64,000 bases of DNA from Halobellus clavatus (GTDB taxonomy: Archaea > Halobacteriota > Halobacteria > Halobacteriales > Haloferacaceae). The position numbers were made by a program, and so were the translations under genes. Shown here piece by piece: positions 1 to 9,031 of this stretch; within the stretch, counting starts at the first letter, position 1; the number at the start of each line of letters is the position of its first letter. The notes below the pieces were generated by a model. It made no database searches, was not told the DNA's origin, and worked only from the letters and a program-made list of their open reading frames with translations. The stretch lies in assembly GCF_900107195.1 (NCBI RefSeq), contig NZ_FNPB01000001.1, positions 310,001 through 374,000 of the forward strand, given 5' to 3'.

Positions 1-61
1 CGCTGAGACGCTCGGGATCCGGGCAGTAGGCGGGGACCACGATCCCGACGGAGCGAGTCAT
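1..61 (-). CDS. Family 2 glycosyltransferase, N-terminal fragment (cut by window edge)
   Basis: The first 20 codons read MTRSVGIVVPAYCPDPERLS on the minus strand. The segment VGIVVPAY is the first beta strand and PAY(N)-like turn that opens the nucleotide-sugar-binding domain of GT-A family 2 glycosyltransferases. The rest lies outside the window, so donor, acceptor and length are unknown. It is divergent from a DUF2298 membrane protein, which in haloarchaea often sits with dolichol-phosphate-sugar transferases (family knowledge, not shown here). The call rests on a short motif. Confidence 0.6.
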   Translation of the reverse strand, partial: MTRSVGIVVPAYCPDPERLS

Positions 62-177
62 TACTCGCCGATACCGGCTTCTGCGTGAAAAGCGAACCGC
101 TACGCGTCGCAGGGTGGTATTCACGAGCGCCATCACAAAGCGTATGTTCCGCCGTCTCGCTCCCTGAGACACGAAGA

Positions 178-2583
178 ATGGAGTACGCGCTCGTCCTCCT
201 GTGGGTCGCCCTCTACGCGGTGCTCTTCGCACTCGGCCTGCCGCTCGCTGCCAGGTTGCTCCCGGGCGCACAGGGCCGCGGCGCGGGGTTCGCCGTTCCC
301 ATCGCGCTCGTCGTCCTCAGCGTCCCCGCCTACTGGCTCGGCCACGTGTCGTGGGGCCCGCTCGCGCTCGCTGGCGGCGTCCTCGCCCTCCTCGTCGCGA
401 GCGCGCTCGCAGGCCTCGATATCGACGGCCTCCGGAGCGGGACGCTCAGGCTCGCGGTCGACATCGATCGCGACGCCGCGACCGACGCGGCCGCCGTCTT
501 CCTCCTCGGGTTCGCGCTCGTCGTCGCGATCCGGGCCCTCGATCCGGCGGTTCACCCCGGCGGAGGCGAGAAGTTCCTCGACTTCGGGCTCCTGAAGACG
601 CTCGCCCAGTCGCCGACGCTCCCTCCCGAGGACTTCTGGTTCGCCAACGAGCCGGTCCAGTACTACTACGGCGGCCACCTGACGGCGACGCTGCTGTCGT
701 GGCTCACCGGCACCCCGCCGCGGTTCGCGTACAACCTCGCCCTCGCGGGGTTCTACGCGGCGCTCGCGAGCGCCGCCTTCGAACTGGCGGGGGCGATCGG
801 CGCCGACCGACTGCCCGGCGTCCCGGACTCGCTGTCGCCCCGGCGCGCGCGACGGCTGGCGGGAGGCATTGCCGTCTTCTTCGTCGGCATCGCGAGCAAT
901 CTCGTCACTGCCGGCCGGTTCGCGCTCCTCGCGCTCCCGGAACCGGTGCAGCGGCCCGTGGTGGCAGCCGTCGCGGCACAGAGCCGATACGCCGTCGAGG
1001 ACATCCTCGCGGGCGCGGACTCGTTCAGTTACTGGAGCGCCTCTCGGGTCATTCCGGGCACGATCAACGAGTTCCCGCTGTTCGCGTGGGTGAACGGCGA
1101 CCTCCACGCGCATATGATCGGAACACCGACGCTGCTGCTCGCCGCGGCCGTCGGGTACGCCTCTTACCGGACCCCCCAGTCGAACCGTCGCCGGAGGCGG
1201 GCGCTCGTCTTCGGCGTCCTGCCGGTCCTCGCGGCCTGGCAGGCGGTGCAGAACACCTGGAGCTTCCCCAGCGTGCTCGCGCTCGGGTGGTTGGCGGCGA
1301 CGTTCGCGCCGGCCGACCCGGCGACGCTGCTCCCGGGCCCCATCGCAGTGCGGCTCCGCTCGGCCGTCAGGGGAGACGGCGCAGCGGCGTCGACGCCGTC
1401 ACGGCTTCTCGACGAGTGCCGACGCCTCGGTGGAGCGACGCTCGCGGTGTCGATGGCCGCGGCGGTCGCCGTCCTCCTGGCGCTCCCGTTTCTGCTCGGG
1501 GCGGCGACGGGGGGCGGGGGCCGGTCGGTCGAGTTCGTAGAGCGGTCGATGCGGAGCGGCGTCGGCGGCCTGCTCTTGGTCCACGGAGCGTTCGTCGTCG
1601 GGTTCGCGGCGTATCTCCTCTCGCGAGTCCACCTCGAACGCCGCTGGGCGCTCGTCCTCGCAGTGCTGTGGGCCGGATACGTCGGCCAGCAGATCGGGTT
1701 CGCGGCGCTCGGCGTGTCGGTGCCGCTGCTCGTGCTCGCGTGGGTCGGGCTCCGGACCTCGCGATCGCTCGGCTACGAGACGGTCCTGATCGTCGCAGGC
1801 GCGGGCCTCGTCACGCTCGTCGAACTCCTCTACGTGAACGAGCAGGCGGGCCCCGGGCGGATGAACACCGTGTTCAAGACGTATATGCAGGTGTGGGTGT
1901 TCTGGGGGACCGCGATGGGCGTCGCAGTGCCCGGATTCGTCCTCGCGGTCGTAGAGCGTGACGCGACCGGGGCGGCGCGGCGCTCCATCGGCGGTCTCCC
2001 GTGGCGACGCGTCGGGGCCGTCGCGCTCGCCGTCGTCCTCGTCGTCTCGACGGGCGTCTACGGGGTGCTCGCGCTCGGGTCGCACGCGCAGTCGTCGCCG
2101 GCCGGTGGGCCGACGCTGGACGCGACGCAGTTCGTCGAGACGCAGCACCCGGGCTACGACCGGGCGATCGCGTGGGTCGACGAGCTGGGGGGGCAGCCGA
2201 CAGTGCTGGAAGCGCCCGGGACGGGGTGGTACTCCGGCGGCACCGATGACCGTGGACGGGTGATGTACACGTGGCAGGCGAACCCGGTCTCGAGTCTGAC
2301 CGGAGTGCCGACCGTCGCCGGGTGGCAACACGAGGTGGGCTATCGCGGCCAGGACTCGTATCGCGAGCGCGTCCGCGACGTGGACGCAATCTACACCGGG
2401 AGCGCGTCGGTCAGGGCAGACCAACTCGACGCGTACGGCGTCGAGTACGTCGTCGTGGGGCCGAACGAGCGGGCGCGCTACGGGTCGATTGCGTTCGAAG
2501 ACGAGGCGTTCAGCGTCGTCCACCGATCGGGCGACGTTCGGATCTACGCCGTCGATCACGACGCGCTGCCGACGCGGTCCTGA
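178..2583 (+). CDS. DUF2298 multi-spanning membrane protein (Chlor_Arch_YYY family)
   Basis: An 801-residue membrane protein with more than ten hydrophobic segments. It carries hallmarks of the DUF2298 family: GGEKFLDFG followed by a loop with EPVQYYYGG (the YYY signature), NGDLHAHM, and RMNTVFKTYMQVW before the last membrane block. The C-terminal ~150 residues are soluble-looking and end in a small alpha/beta region. Members resemble GT-C-fold glycosyltransferases in topology; the reaction is not established. ATG 178 is preferred because the first hydrophobic helix (MEYALVLLWVALYAVLFAL) begins exactly there; an in-frame GTG at 85 would add an unlikely basic leader. It is divergent from a glycosyltransferase, consistent with an envelope glycan role (inference). 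Confidence 0.85.
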   Translation: MEYALVLLWVALYAVLFALGLPLAARLLPGAQGRGAGFAVPIALVVLSVPAYWLGHVSWGPLALAGGVLALLVASALAGLDIDGLRSGTLRLAVDIDRDAATDAAAVFLLGFALVVAIRALDPAVHPGGGEKFLDFGLLKTLAQSPTLPPEDFWFANEPVQYYYGGHLTATLLSWLTGTPPRFAYNLALAGFYAALASAAFELAGAIGADRLPGVPDSLSPRRARRLAGGIAVFFVGIASNLVTAGRFALLALPEPVQRPVVAAVAAQSRYAVEDILAGADSFSYWSASRVIPGTINEFPLFAWVNGDLHAHMIGTPTLLLAAAVGYASYRTPQSNRRRRRALVFGVLPVLAAWQAVQNTWSFPSVLALGWLAATFAPADPATLLPGPIAVRLRSAVRGDGAAASTPSRLLDECRRLGGATLAVSMAAAVAVLLALPFLLGAATGGGGRSVEFVERSMRSGVGGLLLVHGAFVVGFAAYLLSRVHLERRWALVLAVLWAGYVGQQIGFAALGVSVPLLVLAWVGLRTSRSLGYETVLIVAGAGLVTLVELLYVNEQAGPGRMNTVFKTYMQVWVFWGTAMGVAVPGFVLAVVERDATGAARRSIGGLPWRRVGAVALAVVLVVSTGVYGVLALGSHAQSSPAGGPTLDATQFVETQHPGYDRAIAWVDELGGQPTVLEAPGTGWYSGGTDDRGRVMYTWQANPVSSLTGVPTVAGWQHEVGYRGQDSYRERVRDVDAIYTGSASVRADQLDAYGVEYVVVGPNERARYGSIAFEDEAFSVVHRSGDVRIYAVDHDALPTRS

Positions 2584-2622
2584 GACGGCGACGCGCTGGT
2601 GAGAAGGGAGCCGGCGCCGGCG

Positions 2623-2880
2623 TTACGCGCCGCGCTCGACGATCACGTCGATCGCCTCGGCGTCGACGGCGACGACGTCGAGGAAGTGCGGGACGAACTC
2701 TCGTTTCTCGAAGGTCTCGCGTTCGTCTTCGCTGCCGACCGTGCACCACAGTTGCGGTCGGTCCGCGCCGTGGTAGTCGCTCTGTCGATCGATCGAGAAG
2801 CAGACGACCTCCTCGCCGTCGAGTTCGATGGTCGCGCCGCGACCGATGCCGGGATCCCCGCGGATGATGACCTTCTTCAT
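2623..2880 (-). CDS. Small conserved haloarchaeal protein (HAH_0734-like)
   Basis: An 85-residue acidic soluble protein beginning MKKVIIRGDPGIGRG and containing the conserved-looking block DRPQLWCTVGSEDER and a PHFLDV stretch. From memory it matches the uncharacterised haloarchaeal family annotated as HAH_0734; no function is known. The frame stays open much further upstream, but that extension runs antisense through the dehydrogenase gene, so ATG at 2880 is chosen. The 138-bp gap to the divergent dehydrogenase would hold both promoters. Confidence 0.7.
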   Translation of the reverse strand: MKKVIIRGDPGIGRGATIELDGEEVVCFSIDRQSDYHGADRPQLWCTVGSEDERETFEKREFVPHFLDVVAVDAEAIDVIVERGA

Positions 2881-3018
2881 ACGACGACGTTGGCTCAGTC
2901 GGGGCTTAATCGCTTCGGAGACGGCTCGCCGGTGACACCCGGTCGAAACGGCGGTGGAGACAGCGAGCGCTGACGCACCCGAAACGGTAAGCCCAACTCG
3001 GGTGAATCGGGGGCCACG

Positions 3019-4080
3019 ATGACAGCCGAGAACCGGATGACCGTGCTGGAGAAGCGCGACGCGGCCGAAGGAATGACGCTCTCGGACCGGCCGGTACCGA
3101 CGCCGGGCGAGAAGGAGGTCCGAATCGCCGTCAAATCCGTCGGTATCGACGGCGGCGTCGAAGGGCCGCTGTACCGCTGGGAGGAGTCCTATCACCGCTA
3201 CGAACCGCATCTCCCGCAGGTGTTCGGCCACGAGTTCGCGGGCGTGGTCGATGCCGTCGGGTCGCGCGTCGACGGGTGGAGGGGCGGCGAGCGCGTCGCC
3301 GTCGAGCCCCGGATCTCCTGCGGTCGGTGTCGGAACTGCCGCGACGGGCGATCGAACCTCTGCACCGAAGAGACCGGCTTCTCGCCCCACGGGCGAAAGT
3401 CGATCGGGATCGACACCGAGGTGCCAGGTGCGCTCGCGGAGTACGTCACCGTCCCCGCGCGGAACCTCTATGCGCTCCCCGAGGACGTCACGTTCGACGA
3501 GGGCGTGTTCCTCGAACTGCTCGCTATCGGCGTCCACGGCGTCGACGTCTCGTCCTTCGGAATCGGCGACCGCGTCGCGATCACGGGCCCGGGCTCGGCG
3601 GGGATGAGCGCGCTCCTCGCGGCGCGGGAGGCCAGCGCGAGCGAAATCGTGATGATCGGCGCCGACGCCGACGAGGCGACGCGGCTCCCGACCGCCCGCG
3701 AGATGGGGGCGACGTCGACGCGGACCGTCGGCGAGGGGCCGCTCGACGACCCGGTCGACGTCTTCCTCGAAGCGTCCGGTCACCAGTCCGCGCTCGAACT
3801 CGCGGAGGCGAGCATCCGTCCGGGCGGCGAACTCGTCCAGATCGGCGTCTACCACGGTGCGAATCGCGTGCCGGTCGATCTCAACGAGTTCGTGAACGAG
3901 GAGATCTCGGTCCGACCGATCAACGCCCGCCGTGAGTCCGACTGGCGGCGAACGCTGGCGATCGCGTCCTCGATCGACCTCTCGCCGGTCGTTGGGCCGG
4001 CCTTCGAGATGAGCGACTACGAGTCGGCGTTTGCCGCCGAGGCCGACCGAGCGGGGGTGAAGGTAGTGTTACGTCCCTGA
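3019..4080 (+). CDS. Zinc-dependent medium-chain dehydrogenase (MDR family), alcohol/sugar type
   Basis: A 353-residue MDR enzyme, probably oxidising an alcohol, polyol or sugar with NAD(P). The structural zinc lobe is intact (Cys101, Cys104, Cys107, Cys115 in CGRCRNC...C). The catalytic zinc site has His71-Glu72 (GHE) and Glu166, but the first ligand, normally Cys in VGICGTD, is Asp44 in VGIDGG. An Asp ligand at this place is also known in Haloferax glucose dehydrogenase, so the site may still bind zinc. A Rossmann nucleotide loop reads GPGSAG (190-195). Overall layout is closer to threonine/sorbitol dehydrogenases than to the haloarchaeal glucose dehydrogenase. The substrate is unknown. It is a single gene, convergent with the next one. 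Confidence 0.8.
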   Translation: MTAENRMTVLEKRDAAEGMTLSDRPVPTPGEKEVRIAVKSVGIDGGVEGPLYRWEESYHRYEPHLPQVFGHEFAGVVDAVGSRVDGWRGGERVAVEPRISCGRCRNCRDGRSNLCTEETGFSPHGRKSIGIDTEVPGALAEYVTVPARNLYALPEDVTFDEGVFLELLAIGVHGVDVSSFGIGDRVAITGPGSAGMSALLAAREASASEIVMIGADADEATRLPTAREMGATSTRTVGEGPLDDPVDVFLEASGHQSALELAEASIRPGGELVQIGVYHGANRVPVDLNEFVNEEISVRPINARRESDWRRTLAIASSIDLSPVVGPAFEMSDYESAFAAEADRAGVKVVLRP

Positions 4081-4094
4081 GTGACGCCGCCGCC

Positions 4095-4802
4095 TCACGC
4101 GTTCTCCACGGTCGAAGACGGCCCAGTGCGCCCGCCGAGGGTGCGCGCAACGCGGCGGAGCCCGCATCCGAGGACGAACCCGGCGACGGCGATCGGCACG
4201 CCGAACGCGAACGCGAAGAGAACCGCCGTCCCGACCGCGTCGGGGAGCGAGACGACCCGCTGTCCCCAAGAGTACGTGACGGTCGTGGCGTACCGCGTCA
4301 CCGCAGCGCCGAAGACCGGCGCACTCACGAGCAGTCCGGTGGGGAGTAGCCCCGAGTTGATGCCGGCGCTGATCGCACCGAGCGCGAGCAACCCGGCGAC
4401 GGCGAGAAAGAGGGCTACTGCGGGATCGGTGCCGTACCAGGTCCCGCGGACCCAGGCGGTCAGCGTCTGGTATCCGACCTGTGAACCGACCCACGAGGCG
4501 GTGCCGAGCGCCAGCACCGGCGACACGAGGACCACGAGCACCGACACGTCCCGGCGCATACCGAAGAGGCCGACGCGAAGCGGCCCGTAGACGAACGCCG
4601 TCACGGGTCCGGAGAACACGTCGCCTGCCCGTCGGACGGCGGCTGCTCCCAGTGACCGGAGGGGGCTGAGAAGTCGGCGGAGTGCGTGCCACGCGAGCCG
4701 AGTCAGCGAGCGCGTCGCGCCGGCTGTTCGTCGGACGAGACGCGCCACGAACGCGACGGCGACGCTGGCCGCTGAGTGGAGGGAGGACCAATTCGGGCGC
4801 AT
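4095..4802 (-). CDS. Four-helix membrane protein of unknown function
   Basis: A 235-residue protein with an arginine-rich amphipathic N-terminus (~60 residues) followed by about four hydrophobic helices in the second half (around VSVLVVLVSPVLALG, ALFLAVAGLLALGAI, TGLLVSAPVFGAAV and AVLFAFAFGVPIAVAG). No recognised motif or catalytic residue is visible. It converges on the MDR dehydrogenase with 14 bp between stops and is divergent from the ribosomal operon. The basic N-terminus is unusual for a haloarchaeal protein and suggests it faces the cytoplasm (positive-inside rule, inference). Confidence 0.7.
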   Translation of the reverse strand: MRPNWSSLHSAASVAVAFVARLVRRTAGATRSLTRLAWHALRRLLSPLRSLGAAAVRRAGDVFSGPVTAFVYGPLRVGLFGMRRDVSVLVVLVSPVLALGTASWVGSQVGYQTLTAWVRGTWYGTDPAVALFLAVAGLLALGAISAGINSGLLPTGLLVSAPVFGAAVTRYATTVTYSWGQRVVSLPDAVGTAVLFAFAFGVPIAVAGFVLGCGLRRVARTLGGRTGPSSTVENA

Positions 4803-4922
4803 ACTTCATCGTACCGACGGATCGGACTTAATGATTCGGTGTGTGCCGCCGGCGGCCGTCCGTCAGGGAGAGTTAACGGCCGGAGCGTCCCCCGAACAGA
4901 CCGTCGCTCCGAACCAAACGGG

Positions 4923-4929
4923 TTTTAAC
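4923..4929 (+). promoter_or_regulatory. Probable TATA box of the eL42-eS27-aIF2a-nop10 operon
   Basis: The sequence TTTTAAC lies 41-35 bp before the eL42 start, giving a predicted transcript start about 10 bp ahead of the ATG. A purine-rich AAGG lies about 12 bp before the ATG and could serve as a weak ribosome binding site. It is the only AT-rich element in the 160-bp divergent gap pointing this way. Confidence 0.5.
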
Positions 4930-4963
4930 CGACGGTGTCGAAACGACGGCAAGGTCGATATCT

Positions 4964-5245
4964 ATGGAGATGCCACGCCGATTCAATACGTACTGCCCGA
5001 ACTGTGACGGGCACCACGAGCACGAGGTCGAGAAGGTCCGAACGGGCCGCTCGACCGGGATGAAGTGGAATGCACGACAGACTCGCCGCGGCAAGGCGGT
5101 CATCGGGAACGCCGGGAAGTTCTCGAAGGTGCCCGGTGGGGACAAGCCGACGAAGAAGACCCACCTGAAGTACATCTGCGCGGACTGCGGCAAGGCCCAT
5201 ATGCGTGAGGGCTGGCGCGCCGGGCGACTCACCTTCCAGGAGTAA
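4964..5245 (+). CDS. rpl44e: 50S ribosomal protein eL42 (L44e)
   Basis: A 93-residue basic zinc-ribbon protein beginning [22 protein letters not shown], typical of archaeal L44e. One CxxC pair is CPNC near residue 11, the second is CADC near residue 76. The central lysine-rich block ([15 protein letters not shown]) contacts rRNA near the E site in the family. It is the first gene of a compact archaeal operon; only 2 bp separate its stop from the eS27 start. Length matches the family. Confidence 0.97.
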   Translation: MEMPRRFNTYCPNCDGHHEHEVEKVRTGRSTGMKWNARQTRRGKAVIGNAGKFSKVPGGDKPTKKTHLKYICADCGKAHMREGWRAGRLTFQE

Positions 5246-5247
5246 CG

Positions 5248-5433
5248 ATGGCCGGGAACTTCTACCGCGTCCGGTGCCCGGACTGCGACAACGAACAGGT
5301 CACCTTCGGCAAAGCGTCGACCGCCGTCAACTGCGCCGTCTGCGGAACGACGCTCGCGACGCCGACCGGCGGCGACGCGGCGCTTCACGGCGAAGTCGTC
5401 GAGACAGTCGAACGCCGCGCCACCGAGGCGTAA
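5248..5433 (+). CDS. rps27e: 30S ribosomal protein eS27
   Basis: A 61-residue zinc-ribbon small-subunit protein with CPDC (residues ~10-13) and CAVC (~29-32) pairs, preceded by MAGNFYRVRCPDC, which is characteristic of archaeal S27e. It follows eL42 by 2 bp and precedes aIF2-alpha by 24 bp, the standard archaeal order. Expression is presumably co-transcriptional with eL42. Confidence 0.96.
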   Translation: MAGNFYRVRCPDCDNEQVTFGKASTAVNCAVCGTTLATPTGGDAALHGEVVETVERRATEA

Positions 5434-5457
5434 CGCTCCCTTCAGAGGTTTCAATAT

Positions 5458-6255
5458 ATGCAGTACAGCGGCTGGCCCGACGCAGGTGAACTCGTCGTCG
5501 GTGACGTCGACGAGATCACGGACTTCGGGGTCTTCGTCGACCTCGACGAGTACGAGAACAAGCGCGGCCTCTGCCACATCAGCGAGGTCGCGAGCGGCTG
5601 GATCAAGAACGTTCGCGACCACGTCGGTGAGGGACAGACGGTCGTCGCGAAAGTGCTGGAGGTCGACGAGGGGTCCCAACAGATCGATCTCTCGATCAAG
5701 GACGTCAACGAACACCAGCGCAAAGAGAAGATCCAGGAGTGGAAGAACCAGCAGAAGGCCGACAACTGGATGGAGATCGCCTTCGGCGACGACATCGACG
5801 ACGAGCGCTACAGCGCCGTCGCGAACGCGATCCTCGCGGAGTTCGAGTCACTCTACGACGGCTTCGAGTCCGCGGCAATCCACGGCACCGACGCCCTCGA
5901 GGACGTCGAGCTCGACGACGAGGAGATCGAGGCGATCGTCGACACCGCCCGAAAGAACGTCTCCGTTCCCTACGTGAACGTCACGGGCTACGTCGACCTT
6001 CGGTGCCCCGTCGGCGACGGCGTCGACCGGATCAAAGAGGCGCTGCAGGCCGCCGAGGGCGACGACGTCCCCGAGGAGATCGACCTCGAAGTCACCTACG
6101 TGGGCGCCCCCGAATACCGGATCCGGGTCCAGGCACCCGATTACAAGACCGCCGAAAACGCGCTCGAGTCCGCTGCCGACCGCGCCAGCGAGTCGATCGT
6201 CGCCGACGGCGGCACGGCCGAGTACCACCGCGAGCGGAACGAGGACGAAGAGTAG
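5458..6255 (+). CDS. eif2a: Translation initiation factor aIF2 subunit alpha
   Basis: A 265-residue protein with an N-terminal S1 OB-fold (residues ~8-85: [20 protein letters not shown] and [18 protein letters not shown]), a helical middle domain and a C-terminal alpha/beta domain ([19 protein letters not shown]). This is the full three-domain layout of aIF2-alpha, which with beta and gamma subunits brings initiator Met-tRNA to the 30S subunit. The highly acidic tail (ERNEDEE) is normal for haloarchaea. It sits third in the ribosomal operon; the gene after it, nop10, starts 20 bp downstream. Confidence 0.97.
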   Translation: MQYSGWPDAGELVVGDVDEITDFGVFVDLDEYENKRGLCHISEVASGWIKNVRDHVGEGQTVVAKVLEVDEGSQQIDLSIKDVNEHQRKEKIQEWKNQQKADNWMEIAFGDDIDDERYSAVANAILAEFESLYDGFESAAIHGTDALEDVELDDEEIEAIVDTARKNVSVPYVNVTGYVDLRCPVGDGVDRIKEALQAAEGDDVPEEIDLEVTYVGAPEYRIRVQAPDYKTAENALESAADRASESIVADGGTAEYHRERNEDEE

Positions 6256-6275
6256 CGATCCGCCGTTTTCGATAG

Positions 6276-6458
6276 ATGAAATCCGACATTCGGGTCTGTT
6301 CGGTCTGGCGCGACGCCCACGACCGCCCGGTGTACACGCTTTCAGATACCTGTCCCGAGTGCGGAGCCGACGCCGAGAACTCCACGCCTGCCCCGTTCGA
6401 TCCCGAAGACGCCTACGGGGAGTACCGACGCGCTCTTAAACGCCGCGGCCGCGAATGA
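6276..6458 (+). CDS. nop10: H/ACA ribonucleoprotein complex protein Nop10
   Basis: A 60-residue protein with a CPEC half-site (TLSDTCPECG) and the linear C-terminal helix (EDAYGEYRRALKRRGRE) that wraps Cbf5 in H/ACA RNPs. These guide pseudouridylation of rRNA. Its position directly after aIF2-alpha is conserved across archaea. The N-terminal zinc-binding part keeps one Cys (RVCSVW) before the CxxC pair, so it may be a degenerate ribbon, as in other haloarchaea. Four bases separate it from the next gene. Confidence 0.93.
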   Translation: MKSDIRVCSVWRDAHDRPVYTLSDTCPECGADAENSTPAPFDPEDAYGEYRRALKRRGRE

Positions 6459-6462
6459 GGGT

Positions 6463-7221
6463 ATGGACGATATCGAGGTCGAGACGCTCGAAGAGCCCAC
6501 GCTCCGGGATCCGGTCCTGATCGAGGGACTGCCGGGAGTCGGGCACGTCGGGAAGTTGGCCGCAGAGCATCTGCTGGAGGAGTTCGAATCCGAGACCGTC
6601 GCCCGGGTCTACTCGGACGAGTTCCCGCCACAGGTGGGCGTCGACGACGACGGCGTCACGTCGCTCGCCTGCGCGGAGTTCCACGCCGTCGAAACCGACG
6701 AGCGCGACCTTCTCGTTCTCACGGGCGACCACCAGGCGCAGTCGCACTCGGGTCACTACCACCTCACTGACGCGTTCCTCGATCTCGCGGCGTCGTTCGA
6801 CGTCGGCGGCATCTACGCGCTCGGCGGCGTCCCGACGGGCGAACTCGTCGAGGAGCCCGACGTGCTGGGCGCGGTCAACGACGCCGACACGGTCGAGGAA
6901 CTGACCGACGCCGGCGTGGAGTTCCGCGAGGGCGAACCGGCCGGCGGGATCGTCGGCGTCAGCGGTCTCCTCTTGGGACTCGGCGAACGGCGAGACCTCT
7001 CGGGCGCGTGTCTGATGGGCGAGACCAGCGGCTACCTCGTCGACCCCACGAGTGCACAGGCGGTGCTCGAAGTCCTGGAGACGGTGCTCGGCTTCGAGGT
7101 CGGCTACGACTCCCTCGAAGAGCGCGCCGAGGAGATGAAAGAGGTCGCCGAGAAGATCCAGGAGATGCAGAATCAACAGCAGGGGATGCCGACCGACGAC
7201 GATCTGCGGTACATCGGCTGA
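6463..7221 (+). CDS. Proteasome assembly chaperone family protein (PAC2/DUF75)
   Basis: A 252-residue acidic protein opening with DPVLIEGLPGVGHVGKLAAEHL, the signature glycine-rich strand-loop of the PAC2 (DUF75) superfamily. A second conserved region, GIYALGGVPTGEL, lies near the middle. The C-terminal ~35 residues form a charged helix rich in Gln and Glu (AEEMKEVAEKIQEMQNQ). PAC2 proteins assist 20S proteasome assembly; archaeal homologues bind proteasome core particles in some species, but this one's role is inferred. It closes the translation operon, 4 bp after nop10. Confidence 0.88.
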   Translation: MDDIEVETLEEPTLRDPVLIEGLPGVGHVGKLAAEHLLEEFESETVARVYSDEFPPQVGVDDDGVTSLACAEFHAVETDERDLLVLTGDHQAQSHSGHYHLTDAFLDLAASFDVGGIYALGGVPTGELVEEPDVLGAVNDADTVEELTDAGVEFREGEPAGGIVGVSGLLLGLGERRDLSGACLMGETSGYLVDPTSAQAVLEVLETVLGFEVGYDSLEERAEEMKEVAEKIQEMQNQQQGMPTDDDLRYIG

Positions 7222-7230
7222 CTGCGTTCT

Positions 7231-8130
7231 TCAGGCCTCCAGAATGTCGTCGTCCTCGTCGTCAGGGACGGTGAGCGTGCCGTCGAAGGAGGTCACGCCG
7301 TGGCCCCCGACGCGGACCTCGGTCGTCGCTTCGACGCGGATCCGGCCCGGTCGATCCAGGAAGTGTCCCTGTTCGAAGCGCATCTCCGCCGGGAAGTCGT
7401 CGAACGCGCCGACCTCACGGAGGTACGCGCCGCAGGCGCCCGCGGCGGTCCCCGTGACCGGATCCTCAGTGATCCCGAGCGCCGGCGCGAACGCGCGGGC
7501 GTGGAGCGTGGCGTCGCCGCCGAGCGTGTCGAAGGTGAACGCGTAGACGCCCGCAGCGCCGTGCTCGTCGGCGAGGTCCTCGATCGCGCCGGCGTCCGGT
7601 GACGCCTGACTCAGGTTTTCGAGGAAGTTCACGGGGACGAGCACGAAGGGGAGTCCGGTCGAGGCGACCGCGATGGGGGCGTCGGCGCCGACGTCCCGGA
7701 GCGCCGCCGGGTCGATCCCCAACGCCGCGCCGAGGCGGTCGTAGTCGGGAGCGATGCGCTCGACGGTCGGGCGGTCCTGGTTCATCCAGACGGTGCCGTC
7801 GGCCTCGATTTCGACGTCGAGAACACCCACGTTCGTCTCGACGGTCCCCTCACCGGCGTCGATCGCCCCCGACTCGTGGAGAAACGCGTGCGCTGCGATC
7901 GTCGCGTGACCGCAGAGGTCCACCTCCTGAGTCGGCGAAAAGTATCGCAATCGCCGGTCGGCGGTCGCCGACGAGCGGACGAACGCAGTCTCGCTGACGG
8001 CCAGTTCGCGGGCGATCGCCTGCATCTGTGCGTCCGAGAGATCGTCCGCGTCGGGCACGACGCCCGCGGCGTTCCCGGCCAGCGGTTCGGCGGCGAAGGC
8101 GTCGACGAGCAGCGCACGGCGGGTGTCCAT
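7231..8130 (-). CDS. PhzF family isomerase/epimerase-like protein
   Basis: A 299-residue two-domain DAP-epimerase-fold protein. Family motifs are present: N20 in PLAGNAAGVV, the catalytic-type Glu47 in AVSETAFV, DLCGHAT (71-77) and the second-half EDPVTGTAAGACGAYL. PhzF itself isomerises a phenazine precursor; most homologues in archaea have unknown substrates, so no pathway is assigned. The gene is convergent with the PAC2 gene (9 bp between stops) and divergent from a phosphoribosyltransferase. Confidence 0.88.
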   Translation of the reverse strand: MDTRRALLVDAFAAEPLAGNAAGVVPDADDLSDAQMQAIARELAVSETAFVRSSATADRRLRYFSPTQEVDLCGHATIAAHAFLHESGAIDAGEGTVETNVGVLDVEIEADGTVWMNQDRPTVERIAPDYDRLGAALGIDPAALRDVGADAPIAVASTGLPFVLVPVNFLENLSQASPDAGAIEDLADEHGAAGVYAFTFDTLGGDATLHARAFAPALGITEDPVTGTAAGACGAYLREVGAFDDFPAEMRFEQGHFLDRPGRIRVEATTEVRVGGHGVTSFDGTLTVPDDEDDDILEA

Positions 8131-8243
8131 ATCCGTTCGAGGCGGTGTCGGGTGAAAAATCCTGCCGGGTCACCCGGTGGGACCCCCGAGACGAACAGAT
8201 TAAGTCGTCGGCCGGCCCGTTACCCGAACGGTGACAGAACGCT

Positions 8244-8948
8244 ATGGGCGACCTGCCCGATCAGTTCAATTGCACGATCACTAACTGGGAGTACATCTAC
8301 GGGCTCTGCCGCGACGTCAGCGACCAGGTCAAGACGGCCGACTTCGAACCGGACGTCGTCGTCGCTCTGGCCCGTGGTGGCTGGTTCGCGGGGCGGTGCA
8401 TCTGTGACTTCCTCGGCCTCGACGACCTCACGAGTCTGAAGATGGAGCACTACGTCGGCACCGCCGAGAAGGCCGACGAACCGGAGGTTCGCTACCCGAT
8501 GCCCGAAGGCAGCGTCAAAGACAAAGACGTCCTCATCATCGACGACATCGCCGACACCGGCGGGTCGATCGAGCGGGCCTACGAGTACGTGACCGACCGC
8601 GACGCGGGCGAGGTCCGAACGGCGACGCTCCAGTTGCTCCAGACGAGTGCGTTCGAGCCGGATTTCGTCGGTGAACGGCTGAGTGAGTGGACCTGGGTCG
8701 TCTACCCTTGGAACTTCATCGAGGATATGATCGACCTGATCTCCGGCGTGATGATGAAGGCCGACGAGGAGACCTTCACGATCGAGGGCATCCGGAACCT
8801 CCTCTCGGCGTTCCACTCGGTGGACCGGATGGAAATGGAGATCGCACAACCCGGCCGGATGGACGAGGTGATGGCCGAGATGGAGCGCCGCGGCGTCGCC
8901 GAGGCGGTCGGCGAGGAGCAGTGGCGACTCGCTGACGGCGAGGCGTAG
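8244..8948 (+). CDS. Purine-type phosphoribosyltransferase
   Basis: A 234-residue type I PRTase. The PRPP-binding loop is VLIIDDIADTGGS (residues 96-108), with the two acidic residues preceding DTGGS that bind the ribose. The PPi loop is VALARGGW near residue 40-47. The Trp-rich segment WTWVVYPW follows the core, a feature of xanthine/guanine PRTases, so purine salvage is likely. The last ~70 residues (ETFTIEGIRNLLSAFHSVDRM) form an extension beyond the core fold whose role I cannot assign. A weak TATA-like GATTAAG lies about 50 bp upstream of ATG 8244. Confidence 0.82.
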   Translation: MGDLPDQFNCTITNWEYIYGLCRDVSDQVKTADFEPDVVVALARGGWFAGRCICDFLGLDDLTSLKMEHYVGTAEKADEPEVRYPMPEGSVKDKDVLIIDDIADTGGSIERAYEYVTDRDAGEVRTATLQLLQTSAFEPDFVGERLSEWTWVVYPWNFIEDMIDLISGVMMKADEETFTIEGIRNLLSAFHSVDRMEMEIAQPGRMDEVMAEMERRGVAEAVGEEQWRLADGEA

Positions 8949-9031
8949 CGGGGACCACCGCGACGCATCGCTGGACGGATCGGCCACGAGTGGATCGAAG
9001 CGTTTGAGTAGCGACTGGCGGTTGCTCCGCT

